Assembly: GCF_005943945.1 (NCBI RefSeq)
Contig: NZ_CP040710.1
Coordinates: forward strand, 4,323,501 to 4,387,500
DNA from: Aggregatimonas sangjinii
Lineage (GTDB): Bacteria > Bacteroidota > Bacteroidia > Flavobacteriales > Flavobacteriaceae
Reading direction: 5' to 3'
Length of the DNA: 64,000 nucleotides
Both the position numbers and the translations under genes were made by a program. This document shows positions 34,505 to 43,712 of this stretch, one piece after another. Each line of letters begins with the position of its first letter. Position 1 is the first letter of the stretch. Below the pieces are notes generated by a model, which saw only the letters and a program-made list of their open reading frames with translations, had not been told where the DNA came from and searched no databases.

Positions 34505-36454
34505 ATGATTAGCGTAATTGAAAATAACGAAACAAAACAGATGAACGACTGGATAAAAGCGATAGCGGTAGTGGGCGGGGTGTTTTTGGCACTGCTACTA
34601 TTTCATGTGATTTGGCCGTCGAAAATGAAGATGGAGCCCCATGCCAATTTTATTTCGTCGGTGAGGGACGAGCAACAAAATATTTTGGCCGTTTTTGGGG
34701 AGAACACTATCCTTAATAATCGGTTGACGGCGGAGGAACTGAAGGCAATGAACGCTAAAGGGGAATTGAACAAGTTCCCTATTGTTCCGGTGATGTCGTA
34801 CGAGGAACTTCCGGAAAGCTACGTGTATTTTTTGACCAAGGTGGAAAGCAAGAACTTTTTTGGTTTTGGAAAGGACAATGTTTTCGGTATGTCCTTTTCC
34901 GGTATTGCCCGATTATTTAAAGGGAAGGCCGACGGAGGCTCGAACATTCCCCAGCAATTATTAAAGAACGCCATCCATAAAAAAGAAGGGATGGGCACGA
35001 TTTATTTGTCCCGAAAATACGGGGAGCAATTGGCGGCCTTTCAGATGGTGAAATCGGCTAGTCCGGAGGAAATTTTACTGGCCTACACCAATTACTCCGG
35101 CAACTTCTTTTACGAACGCGATTTCTCGGGCCTTATTCTGGCTTCCTATTCCATTTTTGGCCGTCCGCCGCATGCACTCAATGACCTGGAAATGCTGCTG
35201 ACCGTCAAAACCTTAAAAGGTGCCAGCGAACTAAAGGCCTTATGCGATGATGGCGTCACCAACCGGGAAGCGATCAAGGCATATATTCTGGACTTTTTCG
35301 AACTGATTGCCGAAGAACCAGGGGATAAAAAACGACTACGGGAAATGCAATCCATGGAACTGTATTTCGCCAAAGGAAATCAGCTCAGAAACACCTCGGC
35401 GCTCACCAATTTTTTCCACAAGACTAAAAAGCAGACCGAACAACGTTTTGCCACCCAATACATTTCGTCAATCACCCAGGAGAATCAATCAAAACTGCAG
35501 GAAGCAACAAGTGCCTTTTCGAAGCGCTTCCAAAAACAGTTGGCGGTCGAAGGGTATGATCTGGAAGTTTCCCTAATTGCCGTAGATATCAAAACGGGAA
35601 ATATCGAGGCCACTTTAGGGAACCGAAAAAATAGTGGTGCCATCGCCAATTTTACCGACTATGGGGAGGGTTTCCAATGCGGGTCTATTTTAAAACCCTT
35701 GGTGTTTCTGGAACTTTTTGAAAACTACGATTTCGATGCCAATACCAAGCTCTTCAATGGTGATTTAAAGGAATACAAATACAACCCTAGTAACGTGGGC
35801 AAAAAGCTTTTGAACAAGGAAGTACGGGTCGGGGATGTGTTGAAATACAGTCTGAACAAGGCTGCGGTGAATTATCGGGTGTATGCCAACCCCTTGGAGG
35901 TTGCCCGTCATGTGGAAGACAAACTCTCCGAAGTGGAAATTTCCTCGAATCCATCCTACAGTTTGGGAGAATCGTACATTTTGGGCACTAAGACCATGAC
36001 CCCATGGGAGGTGGCCCAAGCCTATCAAATGCTATTCAATGAAGGGGAAGCGGTACCCTTGAGTCCATGGAAATACATCATCGACCCCCATCTGCAGGAT
36101 ACCATTTTTGATGGACGTTCGAAAAAGCGAAAAACACTGTATACAATGGCAAGTGCCAAAAGCATCAAAAGCCTATTGCCCCACGCCTTTGAAGCTGGCG
36201 GCACCTGTCATCGTTTACGGCAATTTCTGCCGAAAGAAAAGCAGTATTACGGGAAAACCGGTACGACCGGCAAGGCAAAGGACGGTTGGACGGTCTTGAG
36301 CGACGGTAAAAAATTGATCGTGGCCTGGGCCGGTTATGTCAAAAATGAAAACGGCCTGTTGAACCGAAAAGGCGCGCCGGCGATTCCCTCGAAATCCGGG
36401 GCGGGATCCGCAGGTATTCTTGCGGCGATGGCGTATAGCAAATTGTATCGGTAG
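34505..36454 (+). CDS. divergent class A penicillin-binding protein (GT51 + transpeptidase)
   Basis: 649 residues; a start at residue 13 (34541, MNDWIKAIAV) is also possible. A membrane helix (about 17-37) is followed by a GT51-like glycosyltransferase domain: candidate catalytic Glu114 in KVESKNFFGFG where the family has ED, then GGSNIPQQLLKN (144-155), RKYGEQLAAFQ and SPEEILLAYTNYSG. The transpeptidase domain has SILK with Ser394 and Lys397, SLN (449-451) and KTGT (584-587), so acylation should be possible. The family polymerises and cross-links peptidoglycan. It is shorter and more divergent than the usual PBP1. It ends a run of envelope genes of unknown function, hinting at a specialised wall machine. 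Confidence 0.88.
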   Translation: MISVIENNETKQMNDWIKAIAVVGGVFLALLLFHVIWPSKMKMEPHANFISSVRDEQQNILAVFGENTILNNRLTAEELKAMNAKGELNKFPIVPVMSYEELPESYVYFLTKVESKNFFGFGKDNVFGMSFSGIARLFKGKADGGSNIPQQLLKNAIHKKEGMGTIYLSRKYGEQLAAFQMVKSASPEEILLAYTNYSGNFFYERDFSGLILASYSIFGRPPHALNDLEMLLTVKTLKGASELKALCDDGVTNREAIKAYILDFFELIAEEPGDKKRLREMQSMELYFAKGNQLRNTSALTNFFHKTKKQTEQRFATQYISSITQENQSKLQEATSAFSKRFQKQLAVEGYDLEVSLIAVDIKTGNIEATLGNRKNSGAIANFTDYGEGFQCGSILKPLVFLELFENYDFDANTKLFNGDLKEYKYNPSNVGKKLLNKEVRVGDVLKYSLNKAAVNYRVYANPLEVARHVEDKLSEVEISSNPSYSLGESYILGTKTMTPWEVAQAYQMLFNEGEAVPLSPWKYIIDPHLQDTIFDGRSKKRKTLYTMASAKSIKSLLPHAFEAGGTCHRLRQFLPKEKQYYGKTGTTGKAKDGWTVLSDGKKLIVAWAGYVKNENGLLNRKGAPAIPSKSGAGSAGILAAMAYSKLYR

Positions 36455-37075
36455 AATTGCAATGCCTGGTCAAAACCTATTTTATGAGCTAGATCAAGGG
36501 CAAATTAAGAGTATGGAACGACTAAGTATCCGATAGTTTAAGGACAAAGCGTTGGCTTTGGGCCTATGCTCGGCTTGATTTTTAACCGCAAAGAACGCAA
36601 AGGTTCAGCAAAGGGCGCAAGGAATTTGTACTTAAATTTTCGTTATGAAACCAGTCCAAAATGGGATAGAATTTTTTAGAGAAATGTACGTGTTCCTTTC
36701 CTAGACTTACCTCCTTACGGTTACCGGGCTCATCGCTTTTCGCGTTTAAATTTTTAGCATCGTACCGACGCCTATGTAAACTTTAATTCACGTCGCTTAG
36801 GTAACAGGCCCATTGTACAACTAGTTTTTATTCGCTAACTTTAGAATATACCATCAGAAAAAACACCGCTTTTTGATATAAAACTACGTACCGCATCATT
36901 TGGTCCCGTTTAGCACAGAACAGGGTTATTGTACTTCCCATCAGCATGGTTGAACGTTCTTTTTACCAGCCCGGCGAACTGTAATACAATTAAAAACCGT
37001 TTTTCCCCGTGGGTATGGTAGGGTTTATCTAACCTTAGTGGTTTTATGCTATAGAGCTGAAAAGCAGCACCACCG
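36455..37075. other. intergenic region with a short CGCAAAG repeat
   Basis: 621 bp without a convincing gene. 36584-36631 holds CGCAAAGAACGCAAAGG and related GCAAAGGGCGCAAGG units, a repeat type I have seen in other Bacteroidota. A CAAAGC/GCTTTG hairpin lies at 36545-36560 but has no T-tract. A minus-strand frame at 36910-37113 is not believable. Confidence 0.5.
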
Positions 37076-37480
37076 ATGAACAACTTGAACAAGAAAATAG
37101 CAGCGGATTTCAAGGGCCAAGTACCATCTGAGCAAACGCCCCCGGTTCCGGAAGATGCGTACTACAAAAAACTTGGAGCCTATCTTTTTCTACTGTATCA
37201 ATTGTACCTTAAAAAGGAAACGAGCCTGGAACCGGAAATTCAGGCGGCCCTGTGGAGAAGGGTACATTTCAACGAAGACTTTGCGTTTAAAATCCGGATG
37301 TTGCAAATGGATTATTTAGGTAGTGACAGTGCCGTTTCAGAAGGCAATGTAGATCTGGCAATCAGTGGGCTGTTTCCGATTGCGGAATCGGAAATATTGG
37401 AAGCTGTTTGCGACCAATCCCAAAATACGATCAAGGAGTATAAAGCAACCGTCCTTGAATTATTGAATGCCACACCTTAA
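37076..37480 (+). CDS. hypothetical protein
   Basis: 134 residues, soluble and acidic toward the end, mostly helical by composition. The N-terminus is MNNLNKKIAADFKGQVPSEQTPP. No family is recognised. It converges on the sigma-like gene with a 4-bp overlap of the stop codons. An antagonist or partner of that protein is conceivable from the position alone, with no sequence support. Confidence 0.6.
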   Translation: MNNLNKKIAADFKGQVPSEQTPPVPEDAYYKKLGAYLFLLYQLYLKKETSLEPEIQAALWRRVHFNEDFAFKIRMLQMDYLGSDSAVSEGNVDLAISGLFPIAESEILEAVCDQSQNTIKEYKATVLELLNATP

Positions 37481-38196
37481 ACAGCCAGTTTGGTCCGTAG
37501 GCCCAATAAGTATTTTTCGATGAGTTTCGGGTCTATTTTTTTACTGATCGGTAGCCTATAAATATCGATGATTGCCGGAAGTATATGTCGCGCGATCTTT
37601 ATAGCTATTTTCTTTCCCTGCCTGCAAGCCCATTTTCGTTGCGCCTCGAACACCTTTTTTTCAGCACCGTTAAAGATATCCGGAAACTTTTGTCCCTCTA
37701 TAAACCGCCTACGCAAGACTTCCTTTTTGGTCGGCTCGAAGTTCGAAAGTTCGATATAGTCTTTTACACTACGGCTCATTTCCAACAAAACGGTATTCTT
37801 ATGTTCGCCCCATAGGGTATCAAAAACACAGGGCTCCGCTTCGATGTGCAGTTGCGATGCATCTTCGGCATAAGGCATCTTGCTGCGCAGCACGTTTACA
37901 TAATCCAGACAAAGGTTTTTGATGACGGGAAAATAATAGGTAGTAATTTGGGCGGTGCACTTTTCGGGTATCAATTTTCCCGAGCGGTATCGTTTGAGTT
38001 CCTTAAGGTAGAGGTCCGAGAAAATACTTTTTGCATGGCCCACGAGATTTTCATGAAACCCAAGACGACGCAACCAATGTTTGATCAAGGGTTCAACGGT
38101 GGTGTAAAATCGCTTGTGATGTGTTGCATTACCCGGGTCGTTCAGGTAATCGTAGACGGTATTCCACGAAGGATGGTAAATTGGTTTGTGCCCCAT
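37477..38196 (-). CDS. sigma-70-like DNA-binding protein
   Basis: 239 residues. The first half (about 25-105) resembles sigma region 2 in helix pattern, with EPLIKHWLRRLGFHE, FSDLYLKELKRYRSGK and ITTYYFPVIKNLCLDYVNVLRSK. The second half has a region-4-like stretch LSNFEPTKKEVLRRRFIEGQKFPDIFNGAEKKVFEAQRKWACR, where a helix-turn-helix would sit. The match is weak, and the tail of 50 residues is not typical for ECF sigma factors. No anti-sigma gene with a membrane helix is adjacent. It could also be a phage- or plasmid-type regulator. Confidence 0.6.
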   Translation of the reverse strand: MGHKPIYHPSWNTVYDYLNDPGNATHHKRFYTTVEPLIKHWLRRLGFHENLVGHAKSIFSDLYLKELKRYRSGKLIPEKCTAQITTYYFPVIKNLCLDYVNVLRSKMPYAEDASQLHIEAEPCVFDTLWGEHKNTVLLEMSRSVKDYIELSNFEPTKKEVLRRRFIEGQKFPDIFNGAEKKVFEAQRKWACRQGKKIAIKIARHILPAIIDIYRLPISKKIDPKLIEKYLLGLRTKLAV

Positions 38197-38631
38197 GATT
38201 AGATTTTGGTCTAAGCGGTGTCAAAAGATGCGTCTTAAAGCAAATTTCAAAGTAAAAATTCTATATAAGAAGTCTTTAAGGGATACTATAGTATAACGGA
38301 AGATTCGATGACATATTTTAAATAAAATCGAAAAAAACCGTGGATTACAGTCCGTATAAATTAGTAACCTTTTTAGTGTGTTTCATACCGTTTTGTGGTC
38401 ATGGCGGAAAAGGGGATGCACATCCCGAAATACCAATTTTGGTTCTTCCATAAAGGGCGGACGAAAACAGCATCTTTGTTGTCAATTTTGTACTTTTCCA
38501 GACCCTTTCTGTATCGAATTATCGGAAACAATGGGTAGCTTTGGAACATCGGGAAGATTTCCGATAACCGCATAATGACAGCCGTATCGAAAAAAGTACG
38601 GGAAGCTTAAGCATGATAAAATATTGATTAT
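38197..38631. other. intergenic region upstream of the uronate genes
   Basis: 435 bp between divergent genes. AT-rich near 38310-38380. No convincing gene, RNA or exact TAnnTTTG element is seen, although the promoter of the eda-uxaC-oxidoreductase unit should lie here. Confidence 0.45.
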
Positions 38632-39300
38632 ATGGCGCACTATTCAAGAATTGAAGTGGCAACGGTAATGAAGGAAACCGGTATGGTTCCCCTGTTTTAC
38701 CATTCCGATATCGAATTGGGAAAAAAAGTATTGCGCGCCTGTTATGACGGCGGAGCGCGCCTTATGGAATTTACCGCTCGGGGCGACTTTGCCTTTGAGG
38801 TCTTTTCCGAACTCAACAAGTTCGCCATTGAAGAACTTCCCGGAATGATTATGGGTGTCGGGTCGATTACCGATGCCGGGGCGGCCAGTATGTTTATGCA
38901 AATGGGGGCGAATTTTATCGTTACCCCATCACTTCGTGAAGACATCGCTATTGCCTGCAATCGCAGAAAAGTGTTGTGGTCTCCGGGTTGTGGCTCGCTT
39001 ACCGAAATCAATAAGGCAGAGGAAATGGGCTGTGAGATTATTAAACTATTTCCCGGATCTACATACGGACCTGGTTTTGTTAAAGCGATACGAGGCCCGC
39101 AACCGTGGACGAACATTATGCCCACTGGAGGCGTCAGTACCGATGAAGCGAACCTTCGCGCTTGGTTTGATGCCGGCGTGACCTGTGTCGGTATGGGATC
39201 TAAATTAATCAGCAAGGATATTTTGGCAAAAAAGGATTTCGAGGGGCTAAAAGCACTCGTAAAAGATACCCTGGCCTTGATCAATACTATACGTAGCTAG
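38632..39300 (+). CDS. eda: KDPG/KHG aldolase
   Basis: 222 residues, a class I aldolase TIM barrel. The Schiff-base lysine is Lys138 in EIIKLFPGS and the general base Glu46 is in LMEFTARG, matching Glu45 and Lys133 of the E. coli enzyme. GVGSITD and MPTGGVSTDEANLRAW are also conserved. It splits 2-keto-3-deoxy-6-phosphogluconate into pyruvate and glyceraldehyde 3-phosphate, the last step of the uronate route encoded here. It is the first gene of a plus-strand set with uxaC (10 bp gap) and an oxidoreductase. Confidence 0.96.
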   Translation: MAHYSRIEVATVMKETGMVPLFYHSDIELGKKVLRACYDGGARLMEFTARGDFAFEVFSELNKFAIEELPGMIMGVGSITDAGAASMFMQMGANFIVTPSLREDIAIACNRRKVLWSPGCGSLTEINKAEEMGCEIIKLFPGSTYGPGFVKAIRGPQPWTNIMPTGGVSTDEANLRAWFDAGVTCVGMGSKLISKDILAKKDFEGLKALVKDTLALINTIRS

Positions 39301-39310
39301 CACCAATTCT

Positions 39311-40711
39311 ATGAAAACGTTTCTAACGGAAGATTTTTTATTGCAGAATACATTCGCCAAACGGCTGTACCATGATTACGCGAAGGACTTGCCCATCATC
39401 GACTACCACAACCACCTACCTCCCGATGAAATCGCGAACAATCGGGTCTTCGAAAACATAAGTCAGGTCTGGTTGGCGGGCGACCACTACAAATGGCGCG
39501 CGATGCGCGCTTTGGGCATCGATGAAAAATACATTACTGGGAATGCCTCGGACAAGGAAAAATTCATGAAATGGGCCGAAACCGTCCCCTTTACCGTGCG
39601 CAATCCGTTGTACCATTGGACGCATCTGGAACTGCAACGCTATTTCGGTATCGACACCCTCTTATCCCCTGACAATGCCGAGGAAATTTATGAAACCACT
39701 TCCGCAAAACTTCAGGAAAATTCCCATCATACTGTTGGGCTGCTACAGCAAATGAAGGTCGAATACCTCTGTACTACGGACGACCCTACCGATAGTTTGG
39801 AACATCATAAGCGCATTGCGGACCAGCAATTGTCGCCCAAGGCCTTCCCCACTTTTAGACCGGACAAGGCTTTCGCGGTCGAGGATGTGGCCGTGTACAA
39901 TGGCTATCTCCAAAAATTGGAATCGGCGACTAGTTCAACAATAAAAACCTATTTCGATTTATTGGCCGCGCTGGAAAACAGAATCGACTATTTTCACGAA
40001 GTTGGCGCGCGATTGGCCGACCACGGCTTGGAGCAATTGTATTATTTCGGCAAAGAGGAGCACAATTGCGAAACACTATTTTTGAAGGTCAAGGAAGGAA
40101 AATCGCTCTCCACCGATGAGGTAGCCTTTTTTAAGTACAAAACCCTCCTTTTTTTATGTAAGGCTTACCACAAACGGGGTTGGACCCAGCAGTTTCATCT
40201 CGGGGCCATTCGGAACAACAATAAGAGACTTTTAAACGATTTAGGACCGGATACCGGTTTTGATTCCATGGGGGATTTTTCGCAGGCTAGGGCGTTAAGT
40301 GGATTTTTGAATAAGTTGGACAGCACCGATGAACTGACCAAAACCATCCTCTACAATCTAAATCCGTCCGACAACGAGGTCTTTGCGACCATGGCTGGGA
40401 ACTTTAATGATGGCAGTATTCGCGGGAAAGTACAATACGGCTCTGCATGGTGGTTCTTGGACCAAAAAGACGGGATGGAAAAGCAGCTCAATACGCTATC
40501 CAATATGGGCTTGCTGAGTTGTATGGTCGGGATGTTGACCGATTCCAGGAGTTTCCTTTCCTTCCCCCGACACGAATATTTTAGACGGATACTGTGCAAC
40601 CTTATCGGTACCGATGTTGCCAACGGAGAATTGCCCGATGACGAAAAATGGTTGGGAAAAATCGTAGCGGATATCAGTTACCACAACGCCAAAAACTACT
40701 TTTCGCTCTAA
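39311..40711 (+). CDS. uxaC: glucuronate/galacturonate isomerase
   Basis: 466 residues, full length for UxaC, of the amidohydrolase-like fold. The metal motif HNHLPPDEIANN starts near residue 34 and TTDDPTDSLEHH near 150; WWFLDQKDGMEKQL and MLTDSRSFLSFPRHEYFRR mark the C-terminal half. It converts D-glucuronate to fructuronate (or galacturonate to tagaturonate) in the cytoplasm. Together with the mannonate dehydratase and SDR oxidoreductase on the opposite strand it completes the glucuronate branch. No tagaturonate-specific genes are seen, so glucuronate is the likelier substrate. Confidence 0.97.
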   Translation: MKTFLTEDFLLQNTFAKRLYHDYAKDLPIIDYHNHLPPDEIANNRVFENISQVWLAGDHYKWRAMRALGIDEKYITGNASDKEKFMKWAETVPFTVRNPLYHWTHLELQRYFGIDTLLSPDNAEEIYETTSAKLQENSHHTVGLLQQMKVEYLCTTDDPTDSLEHHKRIADQQLSPKAFPTFRPDKAFAVEDVAVYNGYLQKLESATSSTIKTYFDLLAALENRIDYFHEVGARLADHGLEQLYYFGKEEHNCETLFLKVKEGKSLSTDEVAFFKYKTLLFLCKAYHKRGWTQQFHLGAIRNNNKRLLNDLGPDTGFDSMGDFSQARALSGFLNKLDSTDELTKTILYNLNPSDNEVFATMAGNFNDGSIRGKVQYGSAWWFLDQKDGMEKQLNTLSNMGLLSCMVGMLTDSRSFLSFPRHEYFRRILCNLIGTDVANGELPDDEKWLGKIVADISYHNAKNYFSL

Positions 40712-40757
40712 GATTGGTGTTTTAGGCTAAGAAAATCCCCAAAACGATTGTATAATC

Positions 40758-41741
40758 ATGACCCGAATGGAAAAAGTAAGATGGGGCATCATCGGTTGTG
40801 GTGATGTGGCAGAGGTAAAAAGTGGACCGGCATTTCAGCAGTTGGACAATTCAATGCTAGTGGCCGTCATGCGCCGTAATGGGGATAAGGCAAAGGATTT
40901 CGCCAAACGCCATAAGGTTTCCCTTTGGTCAAATGACGCCGACGAATTGATATACCATACGGATATTGACGCGCTGTATATCGCAACCCCGCCTTCCACA
41001 CATCTAGAGTACGCTTTGAGGGCGCTCGAAGCGAACAAAAATGTGTATTTGGAAAAGCCCATGGCGCTGACCTCGGAAGAGGCGTCGCAAATATGCAAGG
41101 CCGCCGAACAAAGCGATGCCAAAATAGCGGTCGCCCATTATCGAAGGAGGCTGCCCGCCTTTTTAAAGGTCAAGCAACTGATTGAGGCCAATGTGATTGG
41201 CACGGTGCAATTCGCAGACATCCAAATCCTGCAGCCCCCAAAAACGGATATGATAGCGGACACCGATGACAATTGGAGGCTCAGGCCCGAAATTTCAGGT
41301 GGGGGCTATTTTTACGATATCGCTCCACATCAAATTGATTTGATGTATCACTTTTTTGGCGATTTTGCCGAAATAAAAGGTTGCGCTACGGCCTATCCCG
41401 ATCGGTCCAGTGTTGCACATACCGTAAATGGGGTCATCGCTTTTAAAAGTGGAATACAGTTTCGGGGCATCTGGAATTTTAGCGCAGTGGAGGCCAACAA
41501 AAAGGACGAATGCACTATTTATGGCACTGAAGGTAAAATCGTCTTTTCCTTTTACGGGGAAGCCGTACAACTTTTTACAAACGATGGCATGGAGGAGTTT
41601 ACCTTTCAAAATCCGAAGCACATCCAACAACCCATGATCGCCTCCGTAAACGATTATTTTTTAGGGAAGGGCAGTAATCCCTGTTCCGCAGAAGAGGGCC
41701 TGGTTGTCATGCGGGCATTGCAGCAACTCAAGGGTGGATGA
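40758..41741 (+). CDS. Gfo/Idh/MocA family oxidoreductase
   Basis: 327 residues. The N-terminal Rossmann motif WGIIGCGDVAEVKSGPAF (about 9-26) and the hallmark EKPMAL (about 97-102) are present. The C-terminal alpha/beta domain contains SGGGYFYDIAPHQIDLMYHFFG with the usual catalytic His. It is a cytosolic NAD(P)-dependent sugar dehydrogenase of unknown substrate. Its place behind uxaC suggests it oxidises or reduces a uronate-derived sugar, or serves a non-glucuronate sugar of the same polysaccharide. The start Met is 46 bp after the uxaC stop. Confidence 0.93.
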   Translation: MTRMEKVRWGIIGCGDVAEVKSGPAFQQLDNSMLVAVMRRNGDKAKDFAKRHKVSLWSNDADELIYHTDIDALYIATPPSTHLEYALRALEANKNVYLEKPMALTSEEASQICKAAEQSDAKIAVAHYRRRLPAFLKVKQLIEANVIGTVQFADIQILQPPKTDMIADTDDNWRLRPEISGGGYFYDIAPHQIDLMYHFFGDFAEIKGCATAYPDRSSVAHTVNGVIAFKSGIQFRGIWNFSAVEANKKDECTIYGTEGKIVFSFYGEAVQLFTNDGMEEFTFQNPKHIQQPMIASVNDYFLGKGSNPCSAEEGLVVMRALQQLKGG

Positions 41742-41884
41742 TCGTTTCTGGCTGCCAGTCAAAAGTCTGCAATTGGTTTGCTACAGATAACTATCCGCAT
41801 AAGTTTCGATAAAAAATTTTGGTCAATCGAGTCTTGTAGTTTTATTTAATAAGCCAATCCAAGGGAATTAAGTTGAAAAGAGCA

Positions 41885-43183
41885 TCAAAGTCCGAACTGT
41901 CTGGGGAGCCATAAACTCAAGCTCGGGAAATAGGTGACCAGAAACAGCGCGATGATCATGGCAATGAATAAGGGTAATAGTGGTTTTACGACCTTTTCAA
42001 TGGTGGTTTTGGCAATACCTACACCTACGAACAATACCGAGCCAACAGGCGGTGTACATAGTCCGATACAAAGGTTGAGGACCATAATAATCCCGAAATG
42101 CACCGGATCCAGTCCCAGTTTGGTCACTACGGGTAGAAATATCGGCGTAAAAATGAGTACGGCCGGGGTCATATCCATAAAGATACCCACGAACAGCAAT
42201 AGCAGGTTGATGATCAACAGGATGACAATAGGGTTATCGCTCAGCGCCAGTAATCCCGAACTGATTTCCTGTGGGATATTTTCATAACTCAGTGCCCAGG
42301 ACATGCTCATGGATGCTCCTATCAGTAGCATCACGATGGCCGTGGTCGCTGCGGAATCCAATAAGATCTGCGGAAGTTTTGGAAAGCTGATTTCCCTGTA
42401 GATAAAACCTAAAATCAGGCTGTAGAGCACGGCAATGGCCGAGGCTTCGGTTGCCGTAAAAATACCGGATACGATGCCCCCAATGACCACGACCAGCATA
42501 AACAGACTGGGAAGGGCATCGATCATCGTTTTGAAGATTTCTTTCAGGCTGCTGCGCTTACCTACCTTGTAGCCTTTTTTCTTTGCCCAAAACGAGGCGA
42601 CGATCATCAAGAACAAACCCGTTAAAATACCCGGAATATAGCCCGCTAAAAACAAGGCGGCTATAGAGGCCCCGCCACTTGCCAAGGAATAAACGATCAA
42701 CACATTGCTCGGCGGAATGACCAAGCCGGTGGTTGCTGCCGTAATATTGACCGCAGCCCCAAATTCTCTGGAATAGCCTTCTTTTTCCATCTCCGGACCT
42801 AAAATACTCCCCATGGCGGAAGCGGCTGCCATGGCCGAACCGGCAATGGCCCCCATCAGCATGGCCGATATGATGTTGATCAGTGCGAGTCCACCGGGGA
42901 GAGCTCCCACTAGTGTTTTGGCAAAGGCAATGAGCCTATGGGCAATGCCGCCCTTGTTCATCAACTCCCCCGAAAGTATGAATAGGGGTATCGCCAAAAG
43001 GGCAAAGCTATCGAGCCCCGTACCGATACGTTGGGAAACGGTGGTAAATGCCGGAATAATCGGAATGCTGACCAACAAGGTCAGGGTCGACGAAATGGCG
43101 ATGCTCCAGGCTACCGGCGTACCAATGGCCAAAAGGCAGATAAAACTGATCACTAAAACGAGAATTGGTGCGTATTCCATCAT
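41885..43183 (-). CDS. dctM: TRAP transporter large permease subunit (DctM type)
   Basis: 432 residues, about 12 membrane segments, full length for DctM/SiaM. The conserved LFILSGELMNKGGIAHRLIAFA (about 70-90), the long glycine-rich region AMLMGAIAGSAMAAASAMGSILGPEM, and GLCTPPVGSVLFVGVGIAKT near the end are clear. It forms the ion-coupled channel that imports the sugar acid handed over by DctP. It is the last gene of the eight-gene minus-strand operon, 3 bp after dctQ. Confidence 0.96.
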   Translation of the reverse strand: MMEYAPILVLVISFICLLAIGTPVAWSIAISSTLTLLVSIPIIPAFTTVSQRIGTGLDSFALLAIPLFILSGELMNKGGIAHRLIAFAKTLVGALPGGLALINIISAMLMGAIAGSAMAAASAMGSILGPEMEKEGYSREFGAAVNITAATTGLVIPPSNVLIVYSLASGGASIAALFLAGYIPGILTGLFLMIVASFWAKKKGYKVGKRSSLKEIFKTMIDALPSLFMLVVVIGGIVSGIFTATEASAIAVLYSLILGFIYREISFPKLPQILLDSAATTAIVMLLIGASMSMSWALSYENIPQEISSGLLALSDNPIVILLIINLLLLFVGIFMDMTPAVLIFTPIFLPVVTKLGLDPVHFGIIMVLNLCIGLCTPPVGSVLFVGVGIAKTTIEKVVKPLLPLFIAMIIALFLVTYFPSLSLWLPRQFGL

Positions 43184-43186
43184 GAT

Positions 43187-43675
43187 TTATCGTTTTAGGA
43201 TGTCTGAAATTTGATAATAGATGATTAGGAGTCCGCTTATGGGAATGACCACATACACCACGGACAGGGGTACCTGTAAGGCAGGTGAATTTTGGTCGAG
43301 CACATGGGTGATGTAGACCAAGCGCGACCCACCGATGACCATAGCACCCAAACAGAATAGTATGACCAAGATGCGCACGATAAGCTTTAATCGTTTTTGC
43401 GTTTTTTCGCTAAGGCGGGAGGGGAGCACATCAATTGCGACATGCAGGTTTTTTCCCGAAACATAGGCAGCGCCCAATATTCCCACCCATATCATAAGAT
43501 ATCTGGCGAGCTCGTCGGTGAATGAACTTGGGGAACCCAATATAAAACGGCTGGCCACCTGCCAAAGCACGTTTAAGACCATAATGGCCATAATAATGAC
43601 CAGAAAATTGGCGAGAAGTTTATCGATGGTTTGTCGTAGTTGCATCAGGTTGGTTTTTCGATTATCGGGTTTCAA
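43187..43675 (-). CDS. dctQ: TRAP transporter small permease subunit (DctQ type)
   Basis: 162 residues, four membrane segments, with the family pattern VLNVLWQVASRFILGSPSSFTDELARYLMIWVGILGAAYVSGKNLHVAIDVL. A second Met 10 residues in (43645) is an alternative start. It scaffolds the large subunit in the inner membrane. Located between dctP (37 bp) and dctM (3 bp). Confidence 0.95.
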   Translation of the reverse strand: MKPDNRKTNLMQLRQTIDKLLANFLVIIMAIMVLNVLWQVASRFILGSPSSFTDELARYLMIWVGILGAAYVSGKNLHVAIDVLPSRLSEKTQKRLKLIVRILVILFCLGAMVIGGSRLVYITHVLDQNSPALQVPLSVVYVVIPISGLLIIYYQISDILKR

Positions 43676-43712
43676 CGAGTGGTTACCCGCAGAAATGCCC
43701 GGAGCAATGGGT

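Noticed and set aside
36910-37113. 67-residue minus-strand frame
   Set aside because: It overlaps the start of the better plus-strand gene, and its residue pattern is unlike a protein.
38373-38575. Short frames on both strands upstream of eda
   Set aside because: They mirror each other on opposite strands and show no recognisable motif.
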